Positions 38,825 through 47,787 are shown, counted from the first letter of the stretch. The stretch is 64,000 nt of DNA from Candidatus Nanopelagicales bacterium (GCA_037045355.1 JBAOHO010000014.1:220488-284487); one strand, 5' to 3'. Made by a program: numbers and translations. Notes: a model not told the origin generated them from the letters alone.

Positions 38825-39337
38825 ATGAGTGGATCGGGTGCGCCGGAGGTTGGCGTCACGGCTTCGAACGCCCGCATCGCAGTGATCGCGGCGTCGTGGC
38901 ATGAGCGTGTGATCGACGGACTGATCGCGGGGGCGCAGCGAGCGGCGGCCCGCAGCAACGCTCGGTTGGAGTTGTTCCGAGTCCCGGGTTCATTCGAACT
39001 GCCCATCGCGTGTCAGCGGGCCGCTGCAGCGGGCTTCGACGCAGTGGTGGCGCTCGGTGTCATCGTGCGAGGTGGGACCCCCCACTTCGAGTACGTGTCG
39101 GCGGGGGTCACCCAAGGGTTGAGTCAGGTGGCCCTCACCGCGGGGATACCGGTTGGGTTCGGTGTGCTCACCTGCGACACGGAGGAGCAGGCCCTGGACC
39201 GTGCGGGTTTGCCTGGCAGCAGCGAGGACAAGGGTGCTGAGGTCGTCGACGCGGTTCTCGGAACCGTGGCCACCCTGCGGCGGATCGACGGCCATCAGCA
39301 GTCCTATCCTGGGTTCACCCCAGCCGGACAGGAGTGA
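38825..39337 (+). CDS. ribH: 6,7-dimethyl-8-ribityllumazine synthase
   Basis: A 170-residue subunit of the icosahedral or pentameric lumazine synthase. Motifs: [34 protein letters not shown], and [17 protein letters not shown] with the catalytic His; [19 protein letters not shown] has the usual GVLT segment. It condenses the RibD- and RibB-derived products, and RibE completes riboflavin. ATG at 38825. A phosphatase for the RibD product is not in the cluster, as usual. Confidence 0.96.
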   Translation: MSGSGAPEVGVTASNARIAVIAASWHERVIDGLIAGAQRAAARSNARLELFRVPGSFELPIACQRAAAAGFDAVVALGVIVRGGTPHFEYVSAGVTQGLSQVALTAGIPVGFGVLTCDTEEQALDRAGLPGSSEDKGAEVVDAVLGTVATLRRIDGHQQSYPGFTPAGQE

Positions 39338-39339
39338 CC

Positions 39340-39604
39340 GTGAAGACCTTCGACGGTCTGTACGACGAGTTGGTCGACCGGGCTCAGACTCGACCCGAAC
39401 GGCTCAGCGACCGTGGCCCTGCTGGATGGCGGTGTGCACGCGATCGGGAAGAAGGTCGTTGAGGAGGCCGCCGAAGTGTGGATGGCGGCCGAGTACGAGG
39501 GTCGGGAGCGTACTGCCGCCGAGATCGCCCAGTTGATTTACCACCTCGAGGTCCTGATGGTTGCCTGTGACCTCACTCCGGCCGACGTCTACGAGCAACT
39601 GTGA
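39340..39604 (+). CDS. hisE: Phosphoribosyl-ATP pyrophosphatase, frameshifted in this sequence
   Basis: The reconstructed protein is ~87 residues. The start is [19 protein letters not shown]; after a one-base shift the rest is [20 protein letters not shown], then [20 protein letters not shown], which carries the EEXXE metal motif. One surplus base near 39397-39400 explains the break. The enzyme hydrolyses PR-ATP to PR-AMP, the second step of histidine synthesis. GTG at 39340 is 2 bases after the ribH stop. The stop overlaps the hisG GTG (GTGA), so hisE and hisG are coupled. Confidence 0.92.
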
Positions 39605-40464
39605 CGAGGACCGAGCCTGTGCTGCGTATCGCCCTCCCCAACAAGGGGCAACTGTCCGAACCGGCCAAGCAGATGCTCGCCGAGGCCGGCTATGCCCGGA
39701 GTCGAAGTCCACGGGACCTGGTCATCCACGACGCCGACAACCACGTCGAGTTCTTCCTGCTGCGACCCCGTGACATTGCCACCTATGTGGCTGCGGGAAC
39801 TCTTGACCTGGGAATCACCGGCCGCGACATGTTGGCGGATTCCCGCGTCGCAGCCGACGAGTTGCTCGCCCTGGGATTCGCTGGGTCAACGTTCGCCCTG
39901 GCGGGTCCGGCCGGCGAGTTTTCGACGGTGGGGGATCTCGACGGTTGCCGGGTGGCGACCTCGTACCCCGAGATCCTGCGCACCTATTTCGAGGTCGCCG
40001 GAGTCTCCGCCACAGTCGTTTCGCTCGACGGCGCGGTCGAGAACGCCGTGCGGCTGGGGGTGGCCGATGCCGTCGCCGATGTGGTGGATACCGGGACCAC
40101 CTTGCGAGCGGCGGGACTGGAGGTCATCGGGGAACCGATCATGCACAGCGAGGCGCTACTGATCCGCCGCAGCGGTGTCGCCTCCACCCCCGATGCGGAT
40201 GTCTTCATTCGGCGTTTGCAGGGAGTCCTCACCGCCCGGACCTACGTGCTGGTCGACTACGACATCCCCCTCGAACAGGTTGAACAGGCGTGCGCGCTGA
40301 CCCCCGGGCTGGAGTCGCCCACCGTGTCGCCTCTGCGCGAACAGGGATGGGCGGCGGTCCGTGCGGTTGTCCCCAAGAATCAGGTGCATCGAATCATGGA
40401 CCGACTCGCGGACATCGGTGGCCGGGGGATCCTGGTCACCGCGATCTCGGCGTGCCGACTGTGA
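39601..40464 (+). CDS. hisG: ATP phosphoribosyltransferase (long form)
   Basis: A 287-residue enzyme for the first step of histidine synthesis. It has [19 protein letters not shown] at the N-terminus, LGITGRDML, and the PRPP-binding signature in [18 protein letters not shown]. The C-terminal ~75 residues ([20 protein letters not shown]) form the ACT-like histidine-binding domain that marks the long, HisZ-independent form. GTG at 39601 overlaps the hisE stop. The stop overlaps the next gene, which is not a histidine gene. Confidence 0.96.
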   Translation: MTRTEPVLRIALPNKGQLSEPAKQMLAEAGYARSRSPRDLVIHDADNHVEFFLLRPRDIATYVAAGTLDLGITGRDMLADSRVAADELLALGFAGSTFALAGPAGEFSTVGDLDGCRVATSYPEILRTYFEVAGVSATVVSLDGAVENAVRLGVADAVADVVDTGTTLRAAGLEVIGEPIMHSEALLIRRSGVASTPDADVFIRRLQGVLTARTYVLVDYDIPLEQVEQACALTPGLESPTVSPLREQGWAAVRAVVPKNQVHRIMDRLADIGGRGILVTAISACRL

Positions 40465-41570
40465 ACGCGGTACCTGCCTCCGCAGCGGCTGTGTCCGTGA
40501 GCAAGAAGTCGACGACCAAGAAGTCGACGACCAAGAAGTCGACGACCAAGAGATCGACACCGAAGCCGACCAGCGTCAAGAAGGCCAGCCTCAAGAAGGC
40601 CAGCGTCAAGAAGACGGGCAGCACGAGGGCGAACGGCAAGAAGCCCACAGCTGCACAGGCCCCTGCCAAGAAGCCCGGTAACAAGAAGTCCGCCACCAAA
40701 CCGAGCCCCGCCGCAGTCACTGTTTCCCCGAGCACGGACCCGGCCGCGTCCAGCTTCCCTGTTCCGGACCCTCCCCAGATTCCTCGCTCCTGGCCGAACG
40801 CGCCTGTTCGGCGCGGGTTGGGTGTCGCCCTTCTCGGCTTGGCCGGCGCGGGTCGCTTCACTTCTGGCGCGACGCCTCTGGCCGGACCTGGCACCGAACT
40901 ACCGGCCGAGCCGGTCATGGACGTCGCACTAGGAGCGGTCGATCTCGCGCTGGAAGCGGCCGAACGGGTCAGTACGGGAGTACGTGACTACGTCAATCCG
41001 CTGCTGGCGCGGGCGTGGGGTCCGGCGGCGGACACCATGGGAGGTGTGGCCGGTTCCGGGCTAAGAATCCTCGCCGGTGCCACCGAACCGTTGGCCGCGA
41101 GGGGCAGGCGGCTGCGCTCCGATGCCGAACATGAGGCGGCCGAAGCCGTCGCCGCAGTGCTTCCCGAGACCATTCAACTCGTCATGGAGCAGTTGGATCT
41201 CACGGGAATGGCCATCGACCACGTCGACCTGGCACGCGTCCTCGACGCCACCGCCGACAGCGTCGATCTGACCGGGTTCGCGATCGATCACATGGACCTC
41301 GAACGGCTGATCGAGGCCAGCGTCGACCAGATCGACTTCACCGGACTCGCCATCTCAAAACTCGACTTCGCGCGCGCGGTGACGGCCGCCATGGAGCAGG
41401 TCGACGTCTACACGGTGGCGCGGGAGCAGATGGACCCCGCCAGAGTCGCGCAATACCTGCGCGAGAACGTCGACGTGGCTGAAGCGCTGCGGGCCGCGCC
41501 CACAGCCGTTGCCGGAGAGGCAGTGCGAGGCATGCGCGACACCGTGGGGCGTCTCACCGGTCGACGCTGA
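40461..41570 (+). CDS. Lysine-rich protein with 23-residue helical repeats, unknown function
   Basis: A 369-residue protein I cannot name. Residues ~14-85 are a histone-H1-like tail (KKSTTKKSTTKKSTTKRST; VKKASLKKASVKK) that could bind DNA or RNA. A Pro-rich stretch and a weakly hydrophobic segment (GLGVALLGLAGAGRF) follow. The C-terminal part has four exact-length 23-residue repeats (nucleotides ~41197-41472) beginning DLTGMAIDHVDL, DLTGFAIDHMDL, DFTGLAISKLDF and DVYTVAREQMDP. Each repeat is amphipathic and probably forms two short helices. GTG at 40461 overlaps the hisG stop. It is convergent with the decarboxylase gene, whose stop overlaps it. Confidence 0.72.
   Translation: MNAVPASAAAVSVSKKSTTKKSTTKKSTTKRSTPKPTSVKKASLKKASVKKTGSTRANGKKPTAAQAPAKKPGNKKSATKPSPAAVTVSPSTDPAASSFPVPDPPQIPRSWPNAPVRRGLGVALLGLAGAGRFTSGATPLAGPGTELPAEPVMDVALGAVDLALEAAERVSTGVRDYVNPLLARAWGPAADTMGGVAGSGLRILAGATEPLAARGRRLRSDAEHEAAEAVAAVLPETIQLVMEQLDLTGMAIDHVDLARVLDATADSVDLTGFAIDHMDLERLIEASVDQIDFTGLAISKLDFARAVTAAMEQVDVYTVAREQMDPARVAQYLRENVDVAEALRAAPTAVAGEAVRGMRDTVGRLTGRR
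40503..40562. repeat. 15-bp tandem repeat encoding KKSTT units
   Basis: AAGAAGTCGACGACC is repeated three times exactly (40503-40547), followed by a diverged fourth copy (40548-40562). The period is five codons, so copy number can change without a frameshift. Confidence 0.9.
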
Positions 41571-42933
41571 GCGCCAGGCAGCGTTCGATCTCTGCCAGTG
41601 ACATGTCCACGTCCGCTGCTCCGGTCATCCAGTTGCACACCGAGATCCGCATCATGGCGACGCCTGCGCGTCGCGTGCCGCCCATCCAGCAGACGCCACC
41701 CGCTTGGATGCGCCGAATGACCTCGTCGGTGGTCGCATCGTCGGCGCCGAACCGCACCAGAACCTGGTTCGCGGTCACTTGATTGCACACCTGCGCGCCG
41801 GGCATGTCGGCCAAGGCGACTGCGAAGCGCTGTGCCAGATCGCATTGGCGCGTGACGAGGTCCGCGACCCCACTGCGTCCCAGCTGCCGCAACGCTGCGT
41901 GAACGCCCAGCGCCCGAGCCCGGCGCGATCCCTCCGGGGTCCACGCCGATCCATCGCGGCGGTCGGTGCTCGCAGGGAGATACGGTGCGGTGGCTCGGCA
42001 TACCTCCGTGTGGTGCCCGGGATGGGCGGTGAGCACGATCCCGCTGTCATAGGCGGTGTTGAGACCCTTGTGCGCGTCCAACGCCCACGAGTCGGCCTGC
42101 TCCCAGCCCCGCAGCTGGTCCCGGTGACGTGGGCTGGCCGCCAGCCAAGCTCCGACGGCGGCGTCGATGTGGACCCATGCGCCAACGGCATGAGCGGTAC
42201 GACAGATGTCTGCCATGGGGTCGATGGCGCCCGTGTTCACGTTGCCTGCCTGTGCGCACACGATCGCGGGACCGGCGACCTCCGCGAGGCCGCGCTTGAG
42301 GTCCTCCGGATCGATTCGGCCCTGGTCATCGACACCGACGATCCGCAGTCGGCGGCGCCCGATGCCCAGATAGCGCAGGGCCACGTCGATGGAACTGTGA
42401 CGCTCAGCGCCCGCGAGCACCGTGATCGGTGGGCCGCCCGCCAATCCGTCTTCATCGAGATCCCAGCCCACTTGCGTCAGCACGTAGCGGCGAGCGGCAG
42501 CCAGGGCCGTCCAGTTGGCCATGGTCGCTCCGGTCACGAAGCCGTACGACAAAGCGGGCGGCAGTCCCAACAGCTCGATGATCCAGCGACCCGTGACGTC
42601 CTCGAGTTCCGCCAAAGCAGGCGACATGACAGCCAGCGCCGTGTTCTGGTCCCAGGCGGCCGTCAGAACCTCGGCGCCCAGGGCGGCCGGCAGAGTGCCC
42701 CCCGTCACGAACCCGAAGTACCGCGGCCCGGCGGATGGCATGATCCCCACGGCCAGTTCCTCGGCGAGCTGTGCCACCGTGCCGGCCGGGTCGATCGGGG
42801 AGTCAGGCATCACCTCGCTCAGGCGCGCAGTGTCCGTCACTGCCGTGCGGTGCTGTGGCAGTGCGGCCAACCAGGATCGAGCCTGCGCAGCGGCAGCGTC
42901 GAAAGCCGGCAAGACGTCTGCTTCGTGGGTCAT
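41554..42933 (-). CDS. Pyridoxal-phosphate-dependent decarboxylase (group II, aromatic amino acid / glutamate decarboxylase-like)
   Basis: A 459-residue fold-type I PLP enzyme. Visible are YFGFVTGGTLPAALGAEVLT, FVTGATMANWTALAAARRY, HSSIDVALRYLGIG, the cofactor-pocket WVHIDAAVGAWLAAS (Asp contacting the PLP nitrogen) and the Schiff-base lysine in WALDAHKGLNTAYDSG. These fit the DDC/GAD superfamily; the substrate is not predictable. The frame is open for another ~100 codons upstream, but that part is Arg/Glu repeats with no family likeness, so ATG at 42933 is chosen. It is convergent with, and overlaps by 17 bases, the repeat-protein gene. Confidence 0.85.
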   Translation of the reverse strand: MTHEADVLPAFDAAAAQARSWLAALPQHRTAVTDTARLSEVMPDSPIDPAGTVAQLAEELAVGIMPSAGPRYFGFVTGGTLPAALGAEVLTAAWDQNTALAVMSPALAELEDVTGRWIIELLGLPPALSYGFVTGATMANWTALAAARRYVLTQVGWDLDEDGLAGGPPITVLAGAERHSSIDVALRYLGIGRRRLRIVGVDDQGRIDPEDLKRGLAEVAGPAIVCAQAGNVNTGAIDPMADICRTAHAVGAWVHIDAAVGAWLAASPRHRDQLRGWEQADSWALDAHKGLNTAYDSGIVLTAHPGHHTEVCRATAPYLPASTDRRDGSAWTPEGSRRARALGVHAALRQLGRSGVADLVTRQCDLAQRFAVALADMPGAQVCNQVTANQVLVRFGADDATTDEVIRRIQAGGVCWMGGTRRAGVAMMRISVCNWMTGAADVDMSLAEIERCLALSVDR

Positions 42934-43161
42934 GACGCCATCCTGATCGATCCCCTTGCCGAACCCGAACTCACGTCGGAACCTGAACTCCTGCCGGAAC
43001 CCGAGATATCGCGGAGACGAACCCGGGGCACCACAATGGCGCGACGCTGGGCAAAGCGGTGATGAACCCAGGGCAACGCTGTGATGAACCCCGTCGGCAG
43101 GTAACCCGCATCGTTCGCTGTCATGATCGGCACGCAACCACAGCAGGGACGGAGGCGCGAC

Positions 43162-44643
43162 ATGCTCGAGGTGGCCGAGGTCGGTAACACGATCAGCAAG
43201 GCGGACTACAAGGCGGCAGTGCCGCAACTGAGGGTCGACCTGATCAACGCTCAATACGACCTGCGGAACGCCGATTTCTCAGTGATCATCTGGATCGCCG
43301 GCGATGACCGGATCGCAGCCAACGAGATGGTCAATCGTCTGAATGAATGGATGGATGCGCGATACGCCAACACCAGGGTCTTTCTCGATCCCACCGAGGA
43401 GGAGCAGGAACGGCCTCAGTTGTGGCGGCTGTGGCGCTCGTTGCCCAAGAAGGGTCGTGCGTCGATCTTTGTCGGTGGCCTCATGCGGGCAGCCTCGATG
43501 CGCGCCAACGATGAGATCAGCGAGGGGCAGTTCAGCAGTTGGCTGCGCCACATCTCCTTGATGCAGCAGCAACTGGTCGCGGACGGAACCCTGGTCCTCA
43601 AGTTCTTTCTGCACACACCGGAGAAGAAGCAGCGCAAGAAGTTGCGAAAAGCCGAGCAAGACCCAGAGGCTGGGTGGCAGATCGATCAGCGAGACTGGGC
43701 TGCACTGGACCAGATGAACCCCGTCCTGCCGATCGCGGAGCGGATCCTGAGAGAAACCAGTGCCCCGGGTGCGCCGTGGACCATTGTCGAGTCCACGAAC
43801 AACCGCTACCGCGACCTCACCGTCGCCCGCACCATTCTCACCGCCCTTCAAGGCCGGTTGGAGTCGAAAGCGAACCACGGCCCGGCGGTGGCTGATTCGT
43901 TGTTCAGTGATCTCGAAGGCGAAGCCAACGTGCTCAGTGGCGTCGACCTGTCCCAGTCACTGGACAAGGCCACCTATCGGGCGCAGTTGGCGAAGCAACA
44001 GGCGAAGTTGCGCAAGCTCTCCCTCGAGGCCCGCAAGCGCGGCATCAGCACCGTCCTGGCCTTCGAAGGGTGGGACGCCGGCGGAAAGGGCGGCGCGATT
44101 CGGCGGGTCACGCAGGCGCTGGAGGCCGGCGACTACCGCGTCATCCCCGTGGCCGCTCCTACCGAGGAGGAACAGAAGTTCCACTACCTGTGGCGGTTCT
44201 GGCGCGATCTGCCTCCCGCTGGCCGCTTCGTCATCTTCGATCGCACCTGGTACGGACGCGTCCTCGTCGAGCGCATCGAGGGCTTCGCGGAGCCCGCCGA
44301 GTGGCAGCGCGCTTACGACGAGATCAACGACTTCGAGGCGCAGATGGTCGAACGGGGTTATTACGTCGCGAAGTTCTGGCTCCATATCTCCCAAGAGGAG
44401 CAACTGGCGCGGTTCGAAGCGCGTGAGGACACCCCTTACAAGCAGCACAAGATCACCGAAGAGGACTATCGCAACCGCGAGAAATGGGACGACTACGTCC
44501 AGGCGATCGATCAGATGGTGCTGCGTACCACCGCCGACCGCGCGCAGTGGCACGTGATCCCCGCCAACGACAAGTACTTCGCGCGGGTCGCGGTGTTGAA
44601 AGCCATCAACAAAGGGCTCCAGCGCGTGTTGCGCGACTCGTGA
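43162..44643 (+). CDS. pap: Polyphosphate:AMP phosphotransferase (two-domain PPK2)
   Basis: A 493-residue class II PPK2 enzyme that makes ADP from AMP with polyphosphate. Two PPK2 domains are fused. In the N-terminal one (~1-230) the Walker A is degenerate (IIWIAGDDRIAANEMVNRLN). The C-terminal one (~265-493) is complete, with AFEGWDAGGKGGAIRRVTQA, VIFDRTWYGRVLVERIEGF (Walker B) and the lid Arg residues. Length is normal for Pap. ATG at 43162 is supported by GGAGG 6 bases upstream; an in-frame ATG at 43123 is less likely. With adenylate kinase it could regenerate ATP from polyphosphate. Confidence 0.92.
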   Translation: MLEVAEVGNTISKADYKAAVPQLRVDLINAQYDLRNADFSVIIWIAGDDRIAANEMVNRLNEWMDARYANTRVFLDPTEEEQERPQLWRLWRSLPKKGRASIFVGGLMRAASMRANDEISEGQFSSWLRHISLMQQQLVADGTLVLKFFLHTPEKKQRKKLRKAEQDPEAGWQIDQRDWAALDQMNPVLPIAERILRETSAPGAPWTIVESTNNRYRDLTVARTILTALQGRLESKANHGPAVADSLFSDLEGEANVLSGVDLSQSLDKATYRAQLAKQQAKLRKLSLEARKRGISTVLAFEGWDAGGKGGAIRRVTQALEAGDYRVIPVAAPTEEEQKFHYLWRFWRDLPPAGRFVIFDRTWYGRVLVERIEGFAEPAEWQRAYDEINDFEAQMVERGYYVAKFWLHISQEEQLARFEAREDTPYKQHKITEEDYRNREKWDDYVQAIDQMVLRTTADRAQWHVIPANDKYFARVAVLKAINKGLQRVLRDS

Positions 44644-44657
44644 CCGCCCTTCACCAC

Positions 44658-44674
44658 TGACCGCGTTGCGGTCA
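44658..44674 (+). terminator. Hairpin after the PPK2 gene
   Basis: TGACCGC-GTT-GCGGTCA is a perfect 7-bp stem with a 3-base loop, 15 bases after the pap stop codon. No T-run follows. It is a candidate terminator of high-GC type. Confidence 0.45.
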
Positions 44675-44704
44675 CGACGAGTCGGCTTGGTCCCACCGAA
44701 GCAA

Positions 44705-44895
44705 AGCTTCGATCCACCGATCCACCGGCTGCTGCGCGTCACCATCGAGGCGCCCTGGCTTCGTTACAGCCACTCAACAGTGGCCCGCACTGCCCTCGCG
44801 CCTGTGCCTTGCCATGCCACCCCGCTGGTGACGCTCGCTGGGGGCCCCTCCCACGTCGAAGCCGTGGGGGAGCCGAGGATCGGTGGATTGAAGCT
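44705..44895. repeat. Long inverted repeat enclosing a structured 153-base segment
   Basis: AGCTTCGATCCACCGATCC (44705-44723) is the complement of 44877-44895 with one mismatch. Inside is a second strong hairpin: CTCCCACG (44848-44855) with CGTGGGGGAG (44863-44872). CGAAGC-AAA-GCTTCG (44697-44711) overlaps the left arm. The segment has no convincing coding frame. It may be a miniature element or an RNA of unknown role. Confidence 0.65.
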
Positions 44896-44906
44896 AAGGT
44901 GACGGC

Positions 44907-46430
44907 ATGCCGCGGACTTCAACCGCCGACCTTCAAGAAGTCCTGTTCGATTCGGACTCGTGGCGGTCATGGGATGCACCGATGCCCGACCCCCCCGGCG
45001 ACGCTTCCTATCTCGACGAGTTGGCGCGTGCTCGAGCTGCCACCGGCAGCGATGAATCCATCACCACCGGATCGGCTCGTATCGACGACCAGCCGGTCGC
45101 CGTGGTGGCCGGTGATTTCGACTTCCTCGCCGGTTCGGTGGGGATGGCCTCCGCCGCCCGCATCGTTGCCGCGGTGGAGCGGGCCACCGCGCTGGGCCTG
45201 CCACTGATCGGTCTGCCCACATCCGGTGGGACCCGGATGCAGGAAGGAACTCCGGCATTCCTCGAGATGGCCGGCATCGCGTCCGCCCTGCGCCGACACA
45301 CGGGCTCCGGACTGCCGTACCTGGTGTATCTGCGCCACCCCACGACAGGTGGTGTGTTCGCCACCTGGGGATCCCTCGGCGACATCACGTTCGGCGAACC
45401 GGGTGCGCTGACGGGTTTCCTGGGCCCCCGGGTGTACGCGGGGCTGTACGGGCGGGAGTTCCCCTCCGGAGTCCAGACCAGCGAAGGGCTGGCTGCTGCC
45501 GGAGTCATCGACGGTGTCGCCTCACCGTCCGAGTTCCGCTCCCTTGCCGCCGCGGCCATCGAGATCTGGCGCTCCCGACCGGGCAGTGAGGTGCCGGCAG
45601 GGTGGGAGACCCCCGGCCCGATGGTCAGCCATCTGCCCGCCGCACGAGCCCCGGAACATCACGAACCCGGCGTCGCCGACGATGCCTGGTCCGCGATCGT
45701 CGCGACCCGAGACGAACACCGATCCGGCGCCGGCGAACTGCTCGCGGCCCTCGACATGGTCGTGGAACTGTCGGGGACCGGTGCTGGCGAACGGGCGGCG
45801 GCCACAGTGTTGGCCCTTGCCCGACTGGACGATCAGGGCTTTGTGGTCGTGGCCCAGGACCGCGCCGCCCAACGACAACTCGCCGCCGGGGATCCCGCGG
45901 CCGGCATAGGGCCCGCCGATCTGAGGGTGGCCCGCCGGGGCATGAGGCTTGCCGAGCGCTGGGGGTTGCCCCTGGTCACAGTGGTGGACACGCAGGGCGC
46001 CGAGCTGAGCGCACGAGCAGAGTTCGGGGCCTTGGGCGGAGAGATTGCCCGCTGCCTGGCGGATCTGTCGGAACTGCGGGTCCCGACTCTGTCCGTACTC
46101 CTCGGCGGGGGCGGTGGAGGTGGTGCCTTGGCGCTGTTGCCGGCAGATCGGGTGATCGCTGCCGCAGACTCGTGGGTGACACCGCTGCCGGTCGAGGGTG
46201 CCTCCTTGATCCGGTTCCGAACCACCGATCGAGCCGCGGAGGTCGCCGCCAATCAGCACATCCGGGTGGCGGACCTCGCGCATGTCGGCGCTGTAGACAG
46301 AATCGTGGCCGAGCCAGTCGCCGAGTGCGCGGTGTGGAGCGCGGTGTTGTCGGAGGAACTCGCCCGACTCGTTGCACGCGGGGTTGATCCCGCGGGACGA
46401 CGGTGGCCCGCTGGTCAGGTGGAGGGCTGA
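44907..46430 (+). CDS. Carboxyltransferase of acetyl-/acyl-CoA carboxylase type (fused beta-alpha halves)
   Basis: A 507-residue protein with two crotonase-like halves. The N-terminal half (~1-245) is AccD-like: VVAGDFDFLAGSVGMASAAR, LPTSGGTRMQEGTPAFLEMAG, TTGGVFATWGSLGDITFGEPGAL. The C-terminal half (~260-507) is AccA-like: GMRLAERWGLPLVTVVDTQG and GGEIARCLADLSELRVPTLS, then the loop GGGGGGGALALLPADRVIAA. No zinc-ribbon cysteines are seen at the N-terminus. It should transfer carboxyl groups from biotin to an acyl-CoA, as in actinobacterial fused carboxyltransferases; the acyl-CoA is not known. No biotin carboxylase gene is near. ATG at 44907. Confidence 0.85.
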   Translation: MPRTSTADLQEVLFDSDSWRSWDAPMPDPPGDASYLDELARARAATGSDESITTGSARIDDQPVAVVAGDFDFLAGSVGMASAARIVAAVERATALGLPLIGLPTSGGTRMQEGTPAFLEMAGIASALRRHTGSGLPYLVYLRHPTTGGVFATWGSLGDITFGEPGALTGFLGPRVYAGLYGREFPSGVQTSEGLAAAGVIDGVASPSEFRSLAAAAIEIWRSRPGSEVPAGWETPGPMVSHLPAARAPEHHEPGVADDAWSAIVATRDEHRSGAGELLAALDMVVELSGTGAGERAAATVLALARLDDQGFVVVAQDRAAQRQLAAGDPAAGIGPADLRVARRGMRLAERWGLPLVTVVDTQGAELSARAEFGALGGEIARCLADLSELRVPTLSVLLGGGGGGGALALLPADRVIAAADSWVTPLPVEGASLIRFRTTDRAAEVAANQHIRVADLAHVGAVDRIVAEPVAECAVWSAVLSEELARLVARGVDPAGRRWPAGQVEG

Positions 46431-46765
46431 CGCTCGCCTGGCCCGGTCCCGGGCGCATCAGGGTACTGCTGGGCCTCGGCGAACGCCGCCTGCAGACTCT
46501 TCAGACCATCTCGCAACGGAGCGGCATGATGGTGTCCCAGATGGGGAACCGCCGCTTGGACGAGCCCGGCGAGCGCCTCGATCAGGATGCGCGCCTCGGC
46601 CAGGTCCACATCGTCCGAGGTGCCCTCGTACAACCCGAGTTTCACTGCCGCGGCAGTCATGAGGTCGACGGCGTTCGCCCCGACGATCTCGACGGCCGAC
46701 AAAGCCCTGAGGTCGCGCGTGGCGGTAACGATGCTGTCATTGGATTTGGCTGCAGCTGAGTCCAT
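46415..46765 (-). CDS. DUF1844 domain protein
   Basis: A 116-residue small protein of unknown function. The family core is [20 protein letters not shown] and [19 protein letters not shown], two helices; the C-terminal tail is Pro/Gln-rich. DUF1844 genes stand beside infC in many actinobacteria, divergent as here. Its 3' end overlaps the carboxyltransferase gene by 16 bases in convergent orientation. Start ATG at 46765. Confidence 0.85.
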   Translation of the reverse strand: MDSAAAKSNDSIVTATRDLRALSAVEIVGANAVDLMTAAAVKLGLYEGTSDDVDLAEARILIEALAGLVQAAVPHLGHHHAAPLRDGLKSLQAAFAEAQQYPDAPGTGPGERQPST

Positions 46766-46898
46766 GCGGCTACACTGGCACGCGACCTATCCGGATCCGC
46801 AGTGCGGGTCGGATGCGCAAGCGGACTCAAGTCCCACCTTTCGACCCTCGGTCGTCTGGTTTGGTCCCGGCAGGTACTTCGGGTACCTGTCCGCTTGT

Positions 46899-46944
46899 GC
46901 CTCCCTCCGTGCCCGGTTCCGGTGACACCTACGAAAAAGGAGGC
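46899..46944 (+). promoter_or_regulatory. infC leader: possible anti-Shine-Dalgarno pairing
   Basis: GCCTCC (46899-46904) is complementary to GGAGGC (46939-46944), which contains the infC ribosome-binding site AAGGAGG. Just upstream is a stable hairpin, CAGGTAC-TTCGG-GTACCTG (46871-46889). A TACACT -10-like box lies at 46771-46776. So a leader of ~165 bases could switch between open and closed forms. The pairing is seen; the switching is inferred. Confidence 0.4.
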
Positions 46945-46947
46945 GCC

Positions 46948-47559
46948 ATCAGCGTCGAACCCCGGATCAACGACCGGATCCGAGTCCCCGAGGTCCGCCT
47001 CGTCGGACCGAATGGGGAACAGGTCGGAATCGTACGCATCGATGATGCGTTGCGACTGGCCCGGGAGAGTGACCTCGATCTGGTCGAGGTGGCCCCCCAG
47101 GCGCGACCCCCGGTCTGCAAGTTGATGGATTACGGCAAATTCAAGTACGAGGCCGCCCAAAAGGACCGTGCTGCCCGCCGCAATCAGGCGCAGACAGTAA
47201 TCAAAGAGATGAAACTCCGGCCCAAGATCGATCCCCACGACTACGAGACCAAGAAGGGTCACATCGTCCGCTTCCTCAACGGTGGCGACAAGGTCAAGGT
47301 GACGATCATGTTCCGGGGTCGCGAGCAGAGCCGACCCGAACTGGGCTTCCGGCTCCTCCAAAGACTCGCCGAGGACATCGAGGACATCGGCTTCGTGGAG
47401 TACACCCCGAAGCAGGAGGGGCGCAACATGATCATGGTGATCGCGCCGCTCAAGAAGAAGTCCGAGGTCAAAGGTGCGCGCAGCCAGCAGCGTCGCGACC
47501 GGGAACGTAGAGATGCGGAGCGCGCCGAAGCCGGCGCCGGCGAAGCCGCACAGGACTGA
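46948..47559 (+). CDS. infC: Translation initiation factor IF-3 with AUC start codon
   Basis: A 203-residue IF-3. The conserved N-terminus [20 protein letters not shown] begins with ATC at 46948, preceded by the perfect ribosome-binding site AAAAAGGAGG. No ATG/GTG/TTG lies between this site and the conserved protein, so ATC is the start. N-terminal domain: [21 protein letters not shown]-terminal domain: [20 protein letters not shown] and [16 protein letters not shown]. In enteric bacteria infC also starts with a rare AUU codon that IF3 itself discriminates against, which gives autoregulation. rpmI follows after 14 bases. Confidence 0.95.
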   Translation: MSVEPRINDRIRVPEVRLVGPNGEQVGIVRIDDALRLARESDLDLVEVAPQARPPVCKLMDYGKFKYEAAQKDRAARRNQAQTVIKEMKLRPKIDPHDYETKKGHIVRFLNGGDKVKVTIMFRGREQSRPELGFRLLQRLAEDIEDIGFVEYTPKQEGRNMIMVIAPLKKKSEVKGARSQQRRDRERRDAERAEAGAGEAAQD

Positions 47560-47573
47560 CGAGAGGACAGATC

Positions 47574-47771
47574 ATGCCGAAGATGAAGACCCACAGCGGC
47601 ACCAAGAAGAGGATCAAGAAGACCGGATCCGGGAGACTGCGCCGTGAGCAGGCGAACCGCCGCCACCTGTTGGAAGGCAAATCCACCAAGCGCACCCGGC
47701 GGCTGGCGGCAGACGTGGACGTCTCGCCCGCCGACACCAAGAACGTCAAGCGCCTGCTCGGCGAGCGCTGA
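47574..47771 (+). CDS. rpmI: 50S ribosomal protein L35
   Basis: A 65-residue, strongly basic protein starting [20 protein letters not shown], the hallmark of bL35. ATG at 47574 has GAGAGGAC upstream. It stands in the universal infC-rpmI-rplT order, with rplT 16 bases on. Confidence 0.98.
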   Translation: MPKMKTHSGTKKRIKKTGSGRLRREQANRRHLLEGKSTKRTRRLAADVDVSPADTKNVKRLLGER

Positions 47772-47787
47772 TCGGAGGAGAACTGAC

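Noticed and set aside
40503..40562. CRISPR-like array from regularly spaced short repeats
   Set aside because: The repeats are contiguous, 15 bp long and in frame with a coding sequence; there are no spacers. The same holds for the repeats at 56067.
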